Assembly (NCBI GenBank): GCA_033675545.1
Contig: JAWDGP010006836.1
Span: 693,501 to 757,500 of the forward strand
From: Elysia crispata
Taxonomy: Eukaryota; Mollusca; Gastropoda; Plakobranchidae
Reading direction: 5' to 3'
DNA length: 64,000 nt
Shown piece after piece: positions 1 to 12,493 of this stretch. The position numbers were made by a program, and so were the translations under genes. Below the pieces are notes generated by a model. That model did not search any database. It was not told where the DNA came from and worked only from the letters and a program-made list of their open reading frames with translations. Positions within the stretch are counted from its first letter, which is position 1. Each line of letters begins with the position of its first letter.

Positions 1-1294
1 TGCCGGAATACCTAATACACTAGCTTCATTCGTACATACTCTTTATCGTTTCGTCTCCTCGATAAGCATTGTTAAATGTATACTCACTTCCTGCACAAGT
101 TGAACTGCTGCTTTCTCCCAGCAAAAACATCGCATAATACAGAGCGCAAGTAAAGTTAACATCTACAGACCTTTATCATAATTGAGTTACTAGCCCTACC
201 GTTTAACTGCTGTATCCTCCCTCTCTCTCTTTCTCTCTCCCTCTCTCTCTCTCTCTCTCCCTCTCTCTCTATCTCTCTCTCGATCGTTTAAAATTCAGCT
301 AGGTGACAGCAGCACAGTGTGTCAACACACGCGGAACTTGTTCCCATCTAATCATGACACTCGTCATGAAATTCGACGCGATACCTCAATTATTTTATTC
401 GCCAGATTTTTCACCGCTCTCATCATTACACAACTCGCAGCTGGTTATAAAACACGCTTTATGGTAGTGCATGGTCGCCATGAGCACCATTTTTTTTCTT
501 CTACCGCCTCAACAAGGTGAAGATTTCCTTTCTCTGGCCATTGTTTAGGCTGTGTACTACGTTCCACCATAGAAGCCATCACTGTGCGCAGAAAAATGCT
601 GTTGCCCTTTGCTGCTCCACTGTGCCTCTCTTGATGTGAGCAGCCCTGGTTCTTAACGTCAGGGCAAAGCTTAAATATAATGGGTGCGCAGGACTAGGGT
701 TAAAATTAACTGCGCGCGGTAAAGGTCATCCGCTTAGAATCGTCATGCTTAGATGTGTCGGTACCCAGATTCGCTGGCTTTGGGGGGGTACAACTTCTGC
801 GTGACATCATCAGCTATTACATACCGCACGCTTGGGTTTCATTCCTTGTAACCTTCTGCGTGTTGCTGTTCTTGTTGTTTTTGGTGGGGGGATTAATTGC
901 AAGGAAATCTCCTATGATGTGAGTGTACGCCCACTGTCGGGAAGTGCATGGTGAATGTAAACAATCTGATCTCTTAGCAACCGTGTTAAAGAGGCGCACT
1001 TAGAGTTATCGGCCCGTGCGATGGGAGATTGGTTTCTTACACTTGCACGGTCATCAGTATATAATTATGTAGACGGTCTACAACAGAAAATATGTATTTT
1101 ATAACTATTTATCCTGTTCGAATTTTGTTTTGTTTGTTTCTTGTATCGCCATATTAACCTTTTTTATTGAAAGTGGGTGTGGCATTCGAAGATATAAGCA
1201 TTATCTTATTCCATGATGAATGAAGGCATTGGTTGATAGGTACGTGCCTTCATAAAGTATAGTGCATTGAATTATACCACCCCGCCCCTACCTT

Positions 1295-1377
<83 letters not shown>

Positions 1378-1435
1378 TTCACTCTCTCTCTCTCTGCTTG
1401 ACCGTTTTTCTATCAATATTTCCCCGCCTGTCTTT

Positions 1436-1512
<77 letters not shown>

Positions 1513-2102
1513 CTTCTGTCGCGGCTGCCTTATAAAGATATTGGTCAGCATGAAGGAAGATTTTCTTACGACCAAGACTCTCATTGAAGTGTCGTGATTT
1601 AAGGCCTCTGTGAAGTCTGATTTAAAATCAATAACAAGATAGCAATTAAAATAATTGACAACTTTTACCGACGAAAATACCATGCTATCTTATAAATTAT
1701 CGTAATTCAATGAAAGTTAGTTGTCAATCAATGTCTAGATGTAACACTTGACACAGGCGAGGAGTGTTATTTTGTGACTTAGATTTGGTCCATAAAACAC
1801 AATTTGTTCACGTTAATATCTGGCTTTTAAGTGGAAATCTAGAAACAGTCTGATCAACTTCCAAGAAACATGAGGGAAAGGGCATCGTTAAATTGATTCG
1901 CGGAAGGAGCCACAAGTAAAGTACATTAAAATACGTTAACCTTCAGTTTCACTTTCCCTTCCTTTGTTTCTCGGGTCTTTGAGAAAACAGTTCTTCAAGG
2001 ATGATCTTTGTGAGTCTTGTCATGAATTGCAGGCCTGGCCTACACGGTAACAATTAACTTTCATTATCCATTTTTACAAGTGTGTTAGTGTCACATTTTT
2101 AG
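1..2102. other. Intergenic stretch with no supported gene
   Basis: I see no convincing exon here. The short ORFs at 317-520 and 817-999 have no splice context or recognisable motif. The contents are pyrimidine microsatellites at about 216-283, 1297-1395 and 1438-1506, and otherwise unremarkable AT-rich sequence. The arginine/glutamate ORF on the minus strand at 1288-1683 is only the translation of the (TC)n tracts. Confidence 0.6.
1297..1506. repeat. (TC)n microsatellites
   Basis: Two long TC dinucleotide tracts (about 1297-1395 and 1438-1506) are separated by a short unique spacer containing ATCAATATTTCCCC. Confidence 0.9.
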
Positions 2103-5119
<3,017 letters not shown>

Positions 5120-5584
5120 TGTAAGGAGGCTGGTATAATTATTTATTTGTGGCGCAGCAGTAGGTCTTTAGAATCTTTAGTATATCAATTATCAGCTTGT
5201 GGGTGGAGCCAAGTGTGCTTCTAGCTTGTTAGTAGACTTAGTTTAGTGGCGGGAAAGTAGTCTCCGCCCCTCTAGCGGTTTATTCTTTTTTCTTTAATAA
5301 TTCGGAAGATACTTTGTTCTTTCATTTCTGTCCAGCTGGCCAGAGAAGCTTTTCTTCGGTCGGCTTTCGACATACTTTGATCGGGAGATGCTAAATGTAG
5401 TTCGTAGATGTAACGATGCCTTCCGCAGATTCTATGATCTCGGTCGGATGATGTTTAGTTGGGGAAACGGGTTGTGCCGTTCGACGGAGTAGATTTTCCT
5501 CGGTCGGCATTGGCCCTTGTTCTAGGGACGAACTGGGAAACCAGGGAAGTCTTTGACCGGGGGCCTTGCCGACTGAGCTTGGAC

Positions 5585-5590
5585 TATAAA
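5585..5590 (+). promoter_or_regulatory. TATA box of the 5' LTR
   Basis: TATAAA lies about 30 bp upstream of a TCAGT initiator-like sequence near 5616. The same box is conserved in the 3' LTR at 10814-10819. Confidence 0.6.
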
Positions 5591-6047
5591 TTGTAGAGCC
5601 CGGAAAGACTCGTAGTCAGTATCTTTTTGGAGTATGTGGAGGCCACGTTGGAAGTGTCAGTAGTATCGTTGGAAATTTAGGGAGAAGTTATTGTGGAGAT
5701 AATTGAACTGTTGTAAAGCTACTTGTGTTGGATTATCATTTGTTTTAATTCTACGTGATTATCACCGTGACTCGGGCGTTGGCTGACTATTAGGCATTTT
5801 GTTTGGATCATTTCTATTTTGACTATTAGGCATTTTGTTTGGATCATTTCTATTTTGACTATTAGGCATTTTCATTACCGTAGGCATTTGGTTTGGATAT
5901 CTTCTGTTCTGACCATTTTATTAGTATCTTCTATTTAGTATTCTGACCATTTGTTAGTACCTTTATTGCCTGATTGCTTGTCGATCATCTTTGTACCTTT
6001 TTTATTTTATTCTTTGAGAATTGCTTCCATTCATTGATTATTCGTGG

Positions 6048-6053
6048 AATAAA
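6048..6053 (+). promoter_or_regulatory. Polyadenylation signal in the 5' LTR
   Basis: AATAAA is followed by the GT/T-rich stretch TTGTAGGTGG. The matching signal in the 3' LTR is at 11708-11713 and would end the element's RNA. Together with the TATA box it defines R. Confidence 0.6.
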
Positions 6054-6378
6054 CATATTGTAGGTGGTAACTTTAACTTTTCTCTTTTGTGTTCTTCGTC
6101 TGGAGTGTAGCTATTCTATTCTTGTCAAGTCTCGACACCCACTCGTATTAGTTAGGGAACAGTGGCCTTAGTACTCCACTGATACTCAAGGACCCAAGAG
6201 TGTGAACTCTGTAGTATTGCACGGCTGCTAGGCACGCTACCATAACCAGTTAGGGCCTGCAATTACTTAGAGTAGGTAGAAGCACTGAGCTTCTATAGGT
6301 AACTAGACTAGTGGGTTTTATTACAGTAGTGACTAAGTAAGTTAAGGGAATATCCACCCAGCTAGGTAGGGTTACATT

Positions 6379-6396
6379 TGGTGGCAGCGGTGGGAT
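6379..6396 (+). other. Primer binding site (tRNA-Leu type)
   Basis: Two bases after the LTR, TGGTGGCAGCGGTGGGAT is complementary to a tRNA 3' end reading ATCCCACCGCTGCCACCA. From memory this is the acceptor/T-arm end of a eukaryotic tRNA-Leu, including CCA. Position and 18-nt length are those expected of a minus-strand primer site. Confidence 0.8.
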
Positions 6397-6520
6397 ATTT
6401 TGAGTATATCCCTAGAGTGGTGTCGAAGTTGAGGTCTTTAGTTGTTTTCCTATTCAGTTGTCTTTCTTTGTTGGAACACCGATCTCCTCCCTTTTGCTCC
6501 TTTTCCCCTAGTCTTGTACA

Positions 6521-8320
6521 ATGCCTAGTGGTCAGCCAGCCCCGACTGCTGCAAGTGCAAAGCGAGAGAAGATGATCGTCTACGCACCGAGAGAAATAAC
6601 TGTTGATAAGTTTTACGGCGATGGAGGAGTCGGGGAAACAACAAGATTCCTCTGTCGCATTGAGAGGGCCTGGGAGTGCCTACACATAGACTCTGACAAG
6701 GAGAAAATTTCCTATTTATATGAGAAAGTCGGAGAAGAGGTGGAAAGAGAAATACGGTGCCACCTGGAGGGGAGAGCAGCCACTGCTGACCAGGTCTTGG
6801 AGATAATTAAAAGGTGCTACGGGGAGAAAAGAACTCTTCCTGCCCTAAAGAGGGCTTTCTTGAATACCAAGCAGAGAAAAGATGAGGGCGTCCGTGCCTT
6901 TTCCCATAGGCTGAAAGAAGCCTTCGATGCCGTGACTTCGCGGCAAAGAGACACCGAGATCGAGCCGTCCCCAACCAGTGAACTGCGGGACACTTTCGTC
7001 GAGAACCTAAGGGACAAGCAGACAAGGCGGCATTTACGGGGCCAGCTCACCTCGTCGCCAAATGCCACATTCAACAAGATACGCCTCCAAGCACAAAAGA
7101 TGGAGGATGACGATAGTGACAGTGAGGGGGAAGAGGCGAGAGCAGACTTACGTCAGGTCACCGCGTTAAGGTCAGAAGAGAGGAATGACTACAATGAGGC
7201 GGTCGAGCATCTGACCAAGCAAGTGGCTCAACTTACAGGCCTCCTAATCGAGCAGGAACATCTAAGGATTAGCCAGTCTCGCTACGATGGAGATAGGCCG
7301 CGCCCCAATGCTCACCGACATAACCTGAGATCATCAAAGGGGCGGAACCAACGCGTGACAGGCGCCGTCTGCTTCAGATGTGGTAGGCAAGGCCATTTTG
7401 CCAGAGTTTGCGCCCAGGAGCCGAACTCGGACTTCAGTGTAAGCCCCGCCTCGCGTAGAGGCAATGATCGACGTGTTACGCAAGGAGTGACATCACGAGG
7501 TCAAGCTCATTCCATGAGTATTTATACTGACTTTGAAGGAGGAAGTGACAGGAAAGTAATCGGTTCCAGAGTTTCAGGGACAGTAAAGTGGTTCAACGTC
7601 AAACGTGGCTTTGGATTTATTACCCCTGATGGCGCCAGAGAGGAAATTTTTGTACACTATTCATCCATAGTGAGAAACAATCCCAGGAAATATCTTAGAA
7701 GTCTTGGTGATGGCGAGAGGGTAGAGTTTGATGCTGTTGAAGGTAGAAAGGGAGGCATGGCAATTAATGTGACCGGACCATGTGGTGCAAACGTTTTAGG
7801 TAGCAGATATGCTGCAAACATAGATGAACCGAATCCCCGTCATCATACGAGCAGACTTGTTGACAATCGACAGAGACGAGACAAGCGATGTGTTGGTGTC
7901 GAGGATTATCAGTCTTCCTTCAGACCTGGTGGTGGCAGTAGGAATCTTTGTAGTGGTCGCCGATTCCTTCAGCGTGAGAAGCCCCACGTGACCACAGCCT
8001 ATCGACCAGAGATTGGCGATAAAGTATTGTTGCGGCAACACCCCCTGGGACGCAACAAGATTCAGGACAAGTTTAGCGAGCAGACTTACCAGTTAGCTGA
8101 GCTACCAGCATCGGCAGGTGGGCCAGCAGTGATAACACCATGCGGAGATAGCACAGATAAAAGGAGAGTGACCTTCCGTGAGATCAGGCCGCTGGTTGGT
8201 CCATCTGCGCTGACTCACCAGCGTAAGGACGCCTCATTACCTGTGCTACCGGACGAGCAGCGACTTCTTCGCCGATCAAGGCGGATCTCTCGTAAGCCTG
8301 ATCGCCTTGGTCTTTACTAG
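6521..8320 (+). CDS. Gag - Y-box cold-shock domain - integrase C-terminal tail fusion protein
   Basis: One uninterrupted 599-codon frame. The start ATG has A at -3 and lies 124 bp past the PBS. Residues about 20-230 are a helical retrotransposon Gag region. A CX2CX4HX4C zinc knuckle occupies 284-297 ([14 protein letters not shown]). Residues about 348-420 form a cold-shock domain of the animal Y-box (YBX) type, with [21 protein letters not shown] and the eukaryotic insertion NNPRKYLRS, then VEFD and NVTGP. The nucleic-acid contact residues known in YBX1 align to W357, F366, F377 and H379, all present. Residues about 494-599 match the C-terminal tail of gypsy integrases ([15 protein letters not shown], then an [13 protein letters not shown] end). 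Protease, RT, RNase H and the catalytic integrase are missing. Inference: the protein packages RNA, and the added domain may act as an RNA chaperone or selectivity module. Confidence 0.85.
   Translation: MPSGQPAPTAASAKREKMIVYAPREITVDKFYGDGGVGETTRFLCRIERAWECLHIDSDKEKISYLYEKVGEEVEREIRCHLEGRAATADQVLEIIKRCYGEKRTLPALKRAFLNTKQRKDEGVRAFSHRLKEAFDAVTSRQRDTEIEPSPTSELRDTFVENLRDKQTRRHLRGQLTSSPNATFNKIRLQAQKMEDDDSDSEGEEARADLRQVTALRSEERNDYNEAVEHLTKQVAQLTGLLIEQEHLRISQSRYDGDRPRPNAHRHNLRSSKGRNQRVTGAVCFRCGRQGHFARVCAQEPNSDFSVSPASRRGNDRRVTQGVTSRGQAHSMSIYTDFEGGSDRKVIGSRVSGTVKWFNVKRGFGFITPDGAREEIFVHYSSIVRNNPRKYLRSLGDGERVEFDAVEGRKGGMAINVTGPCGANVLGSRYAANIDEPNPRHHTSRLVDNRQRRDKRCVGVEDYQSSFRPGGGSRNLCSGRRFLQREKPHVTTAYRPEIGDKVLLRQHPLGRNKIQDKFSEQTYQLAELPASAGGPAVITPCGDSTDKRRVTFREIRPLVGPSALTHQRKDASLPVLPDEQRLLRRSRRISRKPDRLGLY
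7571..7780 (+). other. Captured Y-box cold-shock domain
   Basis: This stretch encodes residues 351-420 of the fusion ORF. It is far closer in layout to metazoan Y-box proteins than to bacterial Csp or Lin28, because it has the NNPRKYLRS loop. It is intron-free and in frame with gag upstream and the integrase tail downstream. That suggests capture from a processed mRNA by template switching rather than from genomic DNA. Confidence 0.85.
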
Positions 8321-10298
8321 GCTGTGCCCTACCGTCTAGCGCACTATAGAGTAGACTGAAGGACTACATGTGAGAGAAGACCGTGTGATGCTGTAGTGTT
8401 GCCTGTTATGACTGCACTGAGGCGCTGCGCGTGCAGTTGGATAGCCTATAAAGTTACGCTTATGGAATACAAACTATGATTACAAACACAGGGACCTTTT
8501 AATTTAATATCAAGAACACTTTGTGACGGTGTTGACTTGGTTGGTTTTTTTTCTTATGATTTTCTTGCATTTTAATTTTCATTGTTTTTCTTTTACTGTC
8601 TTTTTATCCTGCCTACTAATACCGGTAACTGCTCACTTGACGATTTATATTGAATATGATGGGTTATGAATTTATGTGTTACCTAGGACCTTGCGATGTG
8701 CGACTATGTTTTTAATTAACAGTTGTACTGATTAACAATGTATTATTTTACATTTTTAAGTTGAGGGATGAGGGAGTAATCGAATGTGATTTATGTTAGT
8801 TAGCCTTTCTCTATTTCTTATTCTGCACCCGTGTGATCCCGGGGCCCGCTAGTCGGAGCGGGGAGTTCAGAATAGGATCACTGGTTTGCCCATTTCACCA
8901 GATCGTAAAAGGCGAGTAAAGAATGGTTTTGGGAGAGATTCGAACCCTATCCCATGCAATAGTAGGGTTGATGTAGAAACCGAGTCTGGGACTCGATGAG
9001 ATTTTTCTTAGGTCCGCTCTGGCAGCTGCATGATTATCCCGACTGTTGAGAGCTGGACGCACTATACTGTATACCTGCTTTATCTCTTGAGGTGTTTCTT
9101 TTAAGTACTAAAACTATAATTGTATCCTGATGTTCAGTATAGACTTTAATTATCTACTGTACATGGTGACTGGAGAAAAAGGATTTTTCGTTTAAGTAGA
9201 TGTGGGAGAAACTCTTGAGAATGATTGTGAATTTAATAAGTATCATAATTCATAATCTGTGTTGCGTGGATCAGATCTACAGAGTACTAGTTCGGTAATA
9301 ATATCCTCTCTGGAGGACGATGTCTAACTCTAAGGAAAGTATTTACTGACCATTACCATTTCTTTTCCCTTTATTGCTGACCATCTTGTTTTTCTATTGC
9401 TTTGAGCACTGATGACGTATAATGTTGAATGTTTTTAATGTCCCTGTGTCGTTCTGGAGCTCCACGTCCTATCTGTTGTGTTTTGTTCTTTCCACAATTT
9501 TGTGCATTTTGTCTACAATGTTTTACCTTTTTTACCTGCTGTTTTTATGCAACGCTCTCTTCTAATTCATTTGTAACCATGCATATTCTAATGTCAATTT
9601 TCTATATTTGCTCTTTCAGTTTCATGTTCACTGTTTGGCTTATGGGGTGTTGTTCAATTTTATGCCTTTTTATACGTCGGGTTGCCAAGTAACGATTCCT
9701 CGACTGTGCTAATTATATCATGAAATACCATTTATTCCTGCCACGACTTTTGCATGCCTCTAGTGTCACATGTTGTAACATATATAATGCCAATCTGTGT
9801 AACCTGCTTGCTATTGATTTATATGGTATGAGATATTCCTATCGAGAGAGGATGCTGCACTTGTTAAGCGTAATTTAGCACTGTACTTTAATCTTGTGCT
9901 CAGTTTGTTCTAATTATTCACACTATATAATGATGATATTTTGAATGATCTAAATCTTTTGTATCGGTTTTTTTTGGATAGGCCTAAGTATCTATAGTAA
10001 TGACGTTTGGGATGACCTCATTTTTTATCATTGACTGGACAGTCGACTGACCCCACCTTTACCTTCTGTTTCCCGCATGTTTTCCGTACTGCCGTACCGC
10101 TCCTTTGAACTTTTCCATTATATCAGTAGTGCCGTCTATCTCGTGGCGTGAGTGTTTCCGTTACGCAATGATGATCGTGTCCCGGTAGGAGAGTTTGCTG
10201 TGTTTATTTACTTTGGTGGTACTGTTGACCTTACCTTAGGGTTGAGTATTGAGGTTAAGTTCAGTTCGTCGGAGCCGAACAATTTTTTGTGGGGCGAG
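8321..10298 (+). other. Non-coding 3' internal region of the LTR element
   Basis: Nearly 2 kb between the fusion ORF and the 3' LTR contains no long ORF and no recognisable pol or env motif. The short ORF at 9429-9692 is hydrophobic and Cys/Phe-rich without a signal I trust. A purine-rich stretch (GTGGGGCGAG) immediately before the 3' LTR at 10289-10298 is the probable but weak polypurine tract. Confidence 0.55.
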
Positions 10299-12034
10299 TG
10301 TAAGGAGGCTGGTATAATTATTTATTTGGGGCGCAGCAGTAGGTCTTTAGAATCTTTAGTATATCAATTATCAGCCAGCAGTAGGTCTTTAGAATCTTTA
10401 GTATATCAATTATCAGCTTGTGGGTGGAGCCAAGTGTGCTTCTAGCTTGTTAGTAGACTTAGTTTAGTGGCGGGAAAGTAGTCTCCGCCCCTCTAGCGGT
10501 TTATTCTTTTTTCTTTAATAATTCGGAAGATACTTTGTTCTTTCATTCCTGTCCAGCTGGCCAGAGAAGCTTTTCTTCGGTCGGCTTTCGACATACAGTG
10601 TACTTTGATCGGGAGATGCTAAATGTAGTTCGTAGATGTAACGATGCCTTCCGTAGATTCTATGATCTCGGTCGGGTGATGCTTTAGTTGGGGAAACGGG
10701 TTGTGCCGTTCGACGGAGTAGATTTTCCTCGGTCGGCATTGGCCCTTGTTCTAGGGACGAACTGGGAAACCAGGGAAGTCTTTGACCGGGGGCCTTGCCG
10801 ACTGAGCTTGGACTATAAATTGTAGAGCTCGGAAAGACTCGTAGTCAGTATCTTTTTGGAGTATCTGGAGGCCACGTTGGAAGTGCCAGTAGTATCGTTG
10901 GAAATTTAGGGAGAAGTTATTGTGGAGATTATTGAACTATTGTGAAACTTGTGTTGGATTATCATTTGTTTTAATTCTACGTGATTATCACCGTGACTCG
11001 GGGTAAGTTGTTGCAAAGCTAAAGTTAGGTGTATTTAGCGCGAGGCCATGACCTTGTAAATTTAACAGATTCTAAGTGCTATTACTATAAGTATTAATTT
11101 CCTCCCTTCAGACATTCATTGACTCAAATGACAGACGGCTGATTTTATTATTCCTATGATGCTATGAATTTTCCTCTCTAAATATTGTGTTTACCTTTGT
11201 CTTTACCTATTAATTATAAGATCATACCGATACAGTAGGATTGACCTTGACTGTTACAGTGTTAGATTGAGAACATGAAATTTAATTATGCTTGTTCTGC
11301 TAAGTTGAGCTTTTACTTAAGGTTAAAGAGAATGATTGATGGTTATCTTATTGATTACGTTGTATGTCTAATATTGTGTTTTATTTCTTTTCTTTCTTAG
11401 CGTTGGCTGACTATTAGGCATTTTGTTTGGATCATTTCTATTTTGACTATTAGGCATTTTGTTTGGATCATTTCTATTTTGACTATTAGGCATTTTGTTT
11501 GGATCATTTCTATTTTGACTATTAGGCATTTTCATTACCGTAGGCATTTGGTTTGGATATCTTCTGTTCTGACCATTTTATTAGTATCTTCTATTTAGTA
11601 TTCTGACCATTTGTTAGTACCTTTATTGCCTGATTGCTTGTCGATCATCTTTGTACCTTTTTTATTTTATTCTTTGAGAATTGCTTCCATTCATTGATTA
11701 TTCGTGGAATAAACATATTGTAGGTGGTAACTTTAACTTTTCTCTTTTGTGTTCTTCGTCTGGAGTGTAGCTATTCTATTCTTGTCAAGTCTCGACACCC
11801 ACTCGTATTAGTTAGGGAACAGTGGCCTTAGTACTCCACTGATACTCAAGGACCCAAGAGTGTGAACTCTGTAGTATTGCACGGCTGCTAGGCACGCTAC
11901 CATAACCAGTTAGGGCCTGCAATTACTTAGAGTAGGTAGAAGCACTGAGCTTCTATAGGTAACTAGACTAGTGGGTTTTATTACAGTAGTGACTAAGTAA
12001 GTCCAGGGAATCCACCCAGCTAGGTAGGGTTACA
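10299..12034 (+). repeat. 3' LTR (1736 bp), intron-containing
   Basis: Same termini as the 5' LTR. It differs by a tandem duplication of about 39 bp near 10337-10417, a 398-bp insertion at 11003-11400 with splice-site borders, and a third full copy of the 38-bp repeat near 11410-11535. TATAAA is at 10814-10819 and AATAAA at 11708-11713. The LTR is followed by the TATA target duplication. Confidence 0.88.
11003..11400 (+). other. Intron-like segment within the 3' LTR
   Basis: The segment begins GTAAGTTG and ends TTTCTTTCTTAG, with a TCTAAT branch-point-like sequence near 11368 and a pyrimidine tract. Removing it leaves CTCGGG/CGTTGG, exactly the sequence of the 5' LTR at 5776/5777. It lies between the LTR TATA box and the poly(A) signal, hence inside R by inference. 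Confidence 0.75.
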
Positions 12035-12493
12035 TATAGTGTCCACAATCGCCTCTTAGTGTGAGAACAAATAGCCTCTTCATTCATTTTTCACAATCTG
12101 CTATGTTGCTATTTGTTGTTTGTGTTTGTTTGCTTAATCATTTGAATAATTAAAAAAAAAAATCTTTCCAATATTGTCGTTTGAAATTTGTCTCCTGTAA
12201 GTGAAGTGAAACAAAAAATCTGTAGTAATTCTCCGCAGTATTTTGTTCTATATTTCATAATACTCAAGTTTACAAAGAGCCAAATTGTATCATTTTAAAT
12301 TGCTGGTTAGACGTAACAAGCATTTCAGCGTGTTTGGTAAGATCACTAGCTGTGATCATCAAGAGTACACGTAGTGCCATATCTGCATAAGTTATATTGC
12401 ATATCTAGGAGTTTCTACAGTCAATTGTAGCTCTATATCTGTCTGGATGTATTCATGGAAAACCAACTTCTTCTCTTCCCTCCTTGAGGTGGT
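12035..12493 (+). promoter_or_regulatory. IFT46 upstream region between the LTR element and the start codon
   Basis: 459 bp of AT-rich sequence. The stretch before the IFT46 ATG reads like a 3' splice site (TTCTCTTCCCTCCTTGAG, ending 12488). A 5' UTR exon, or a further coding exon, may therefore lie upstream, possibly on the far side of the retrotransposon. I see no TATA box or clear RFX X-box. Confidence 0.4.

Larger units (their letters stand above)
5120..6376 (+). repeat. 5' LTR (1257 bp), intronless
   Basis: The LTR runs from TGTAAGGAGG to GGGTTACA. A TATAAA box lies at 5585-5590 and implies transcription starting near 5615. AATAAA at 6048-6053 implies RNA 3' ends near 6070, so R is roughly 5615-6070. 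Two full copies of a 38-bp direct repeat (TTTTGTTTGGATCATTTC core) lie at about 5795-5870. At the position where the 3' LTR has a 398-bp intron, this copy has the clean junction CTCGGG/CGTTGG at 5776/5777. Confidence 0.88.
5120..12034 (+). mobile_element. Non-autonomous Ty3/gypsy-like LTR retrotransposon carrying a Y-box cold-shock domain
   Basis: Two direct LTRs start TGTAAGGAGG and end GGGTTACA, so they have canonical TG...CA termini. They bound an internal region with a tRNA-Leu-type primer binding site and one long ORF. The 4-bp TATA directly before 5120 matches TATA at 12035-12038, a target-site duplication of the size typical of Ty3/gypsy elements. The ORF encodes Gag, a cold-shock domain and an integrase C-terminal tail. 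No aspartic protease, YxDD reverse transcriptase or DDE integrase core is present, so mobilisation would need enzymes supplied by another element. The LTRs differ by roughly a dozen substitutions plus indels over their shared 1.25 kb, suggesting a fairly recent insertion. The element ends 459 bp upstream of the IFT46 start codon. Confidence 0.88.

Noticed and set aside
6521-8320. Idea that the cold-shock domain is a host YBX pseudogene inserted in the element
   Set aside because: The domain is in frame with Gag upstream and the integrase tail downstream with no stop, so it is part of one ORF and not an independent processed pseudogene.
8930-8975. Possible tRNA B box (GATTCGAACC, minus strand) inside the LTR element
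   Set aside because: No matching A box or acceptor stem nearby; only an isolated motif match.
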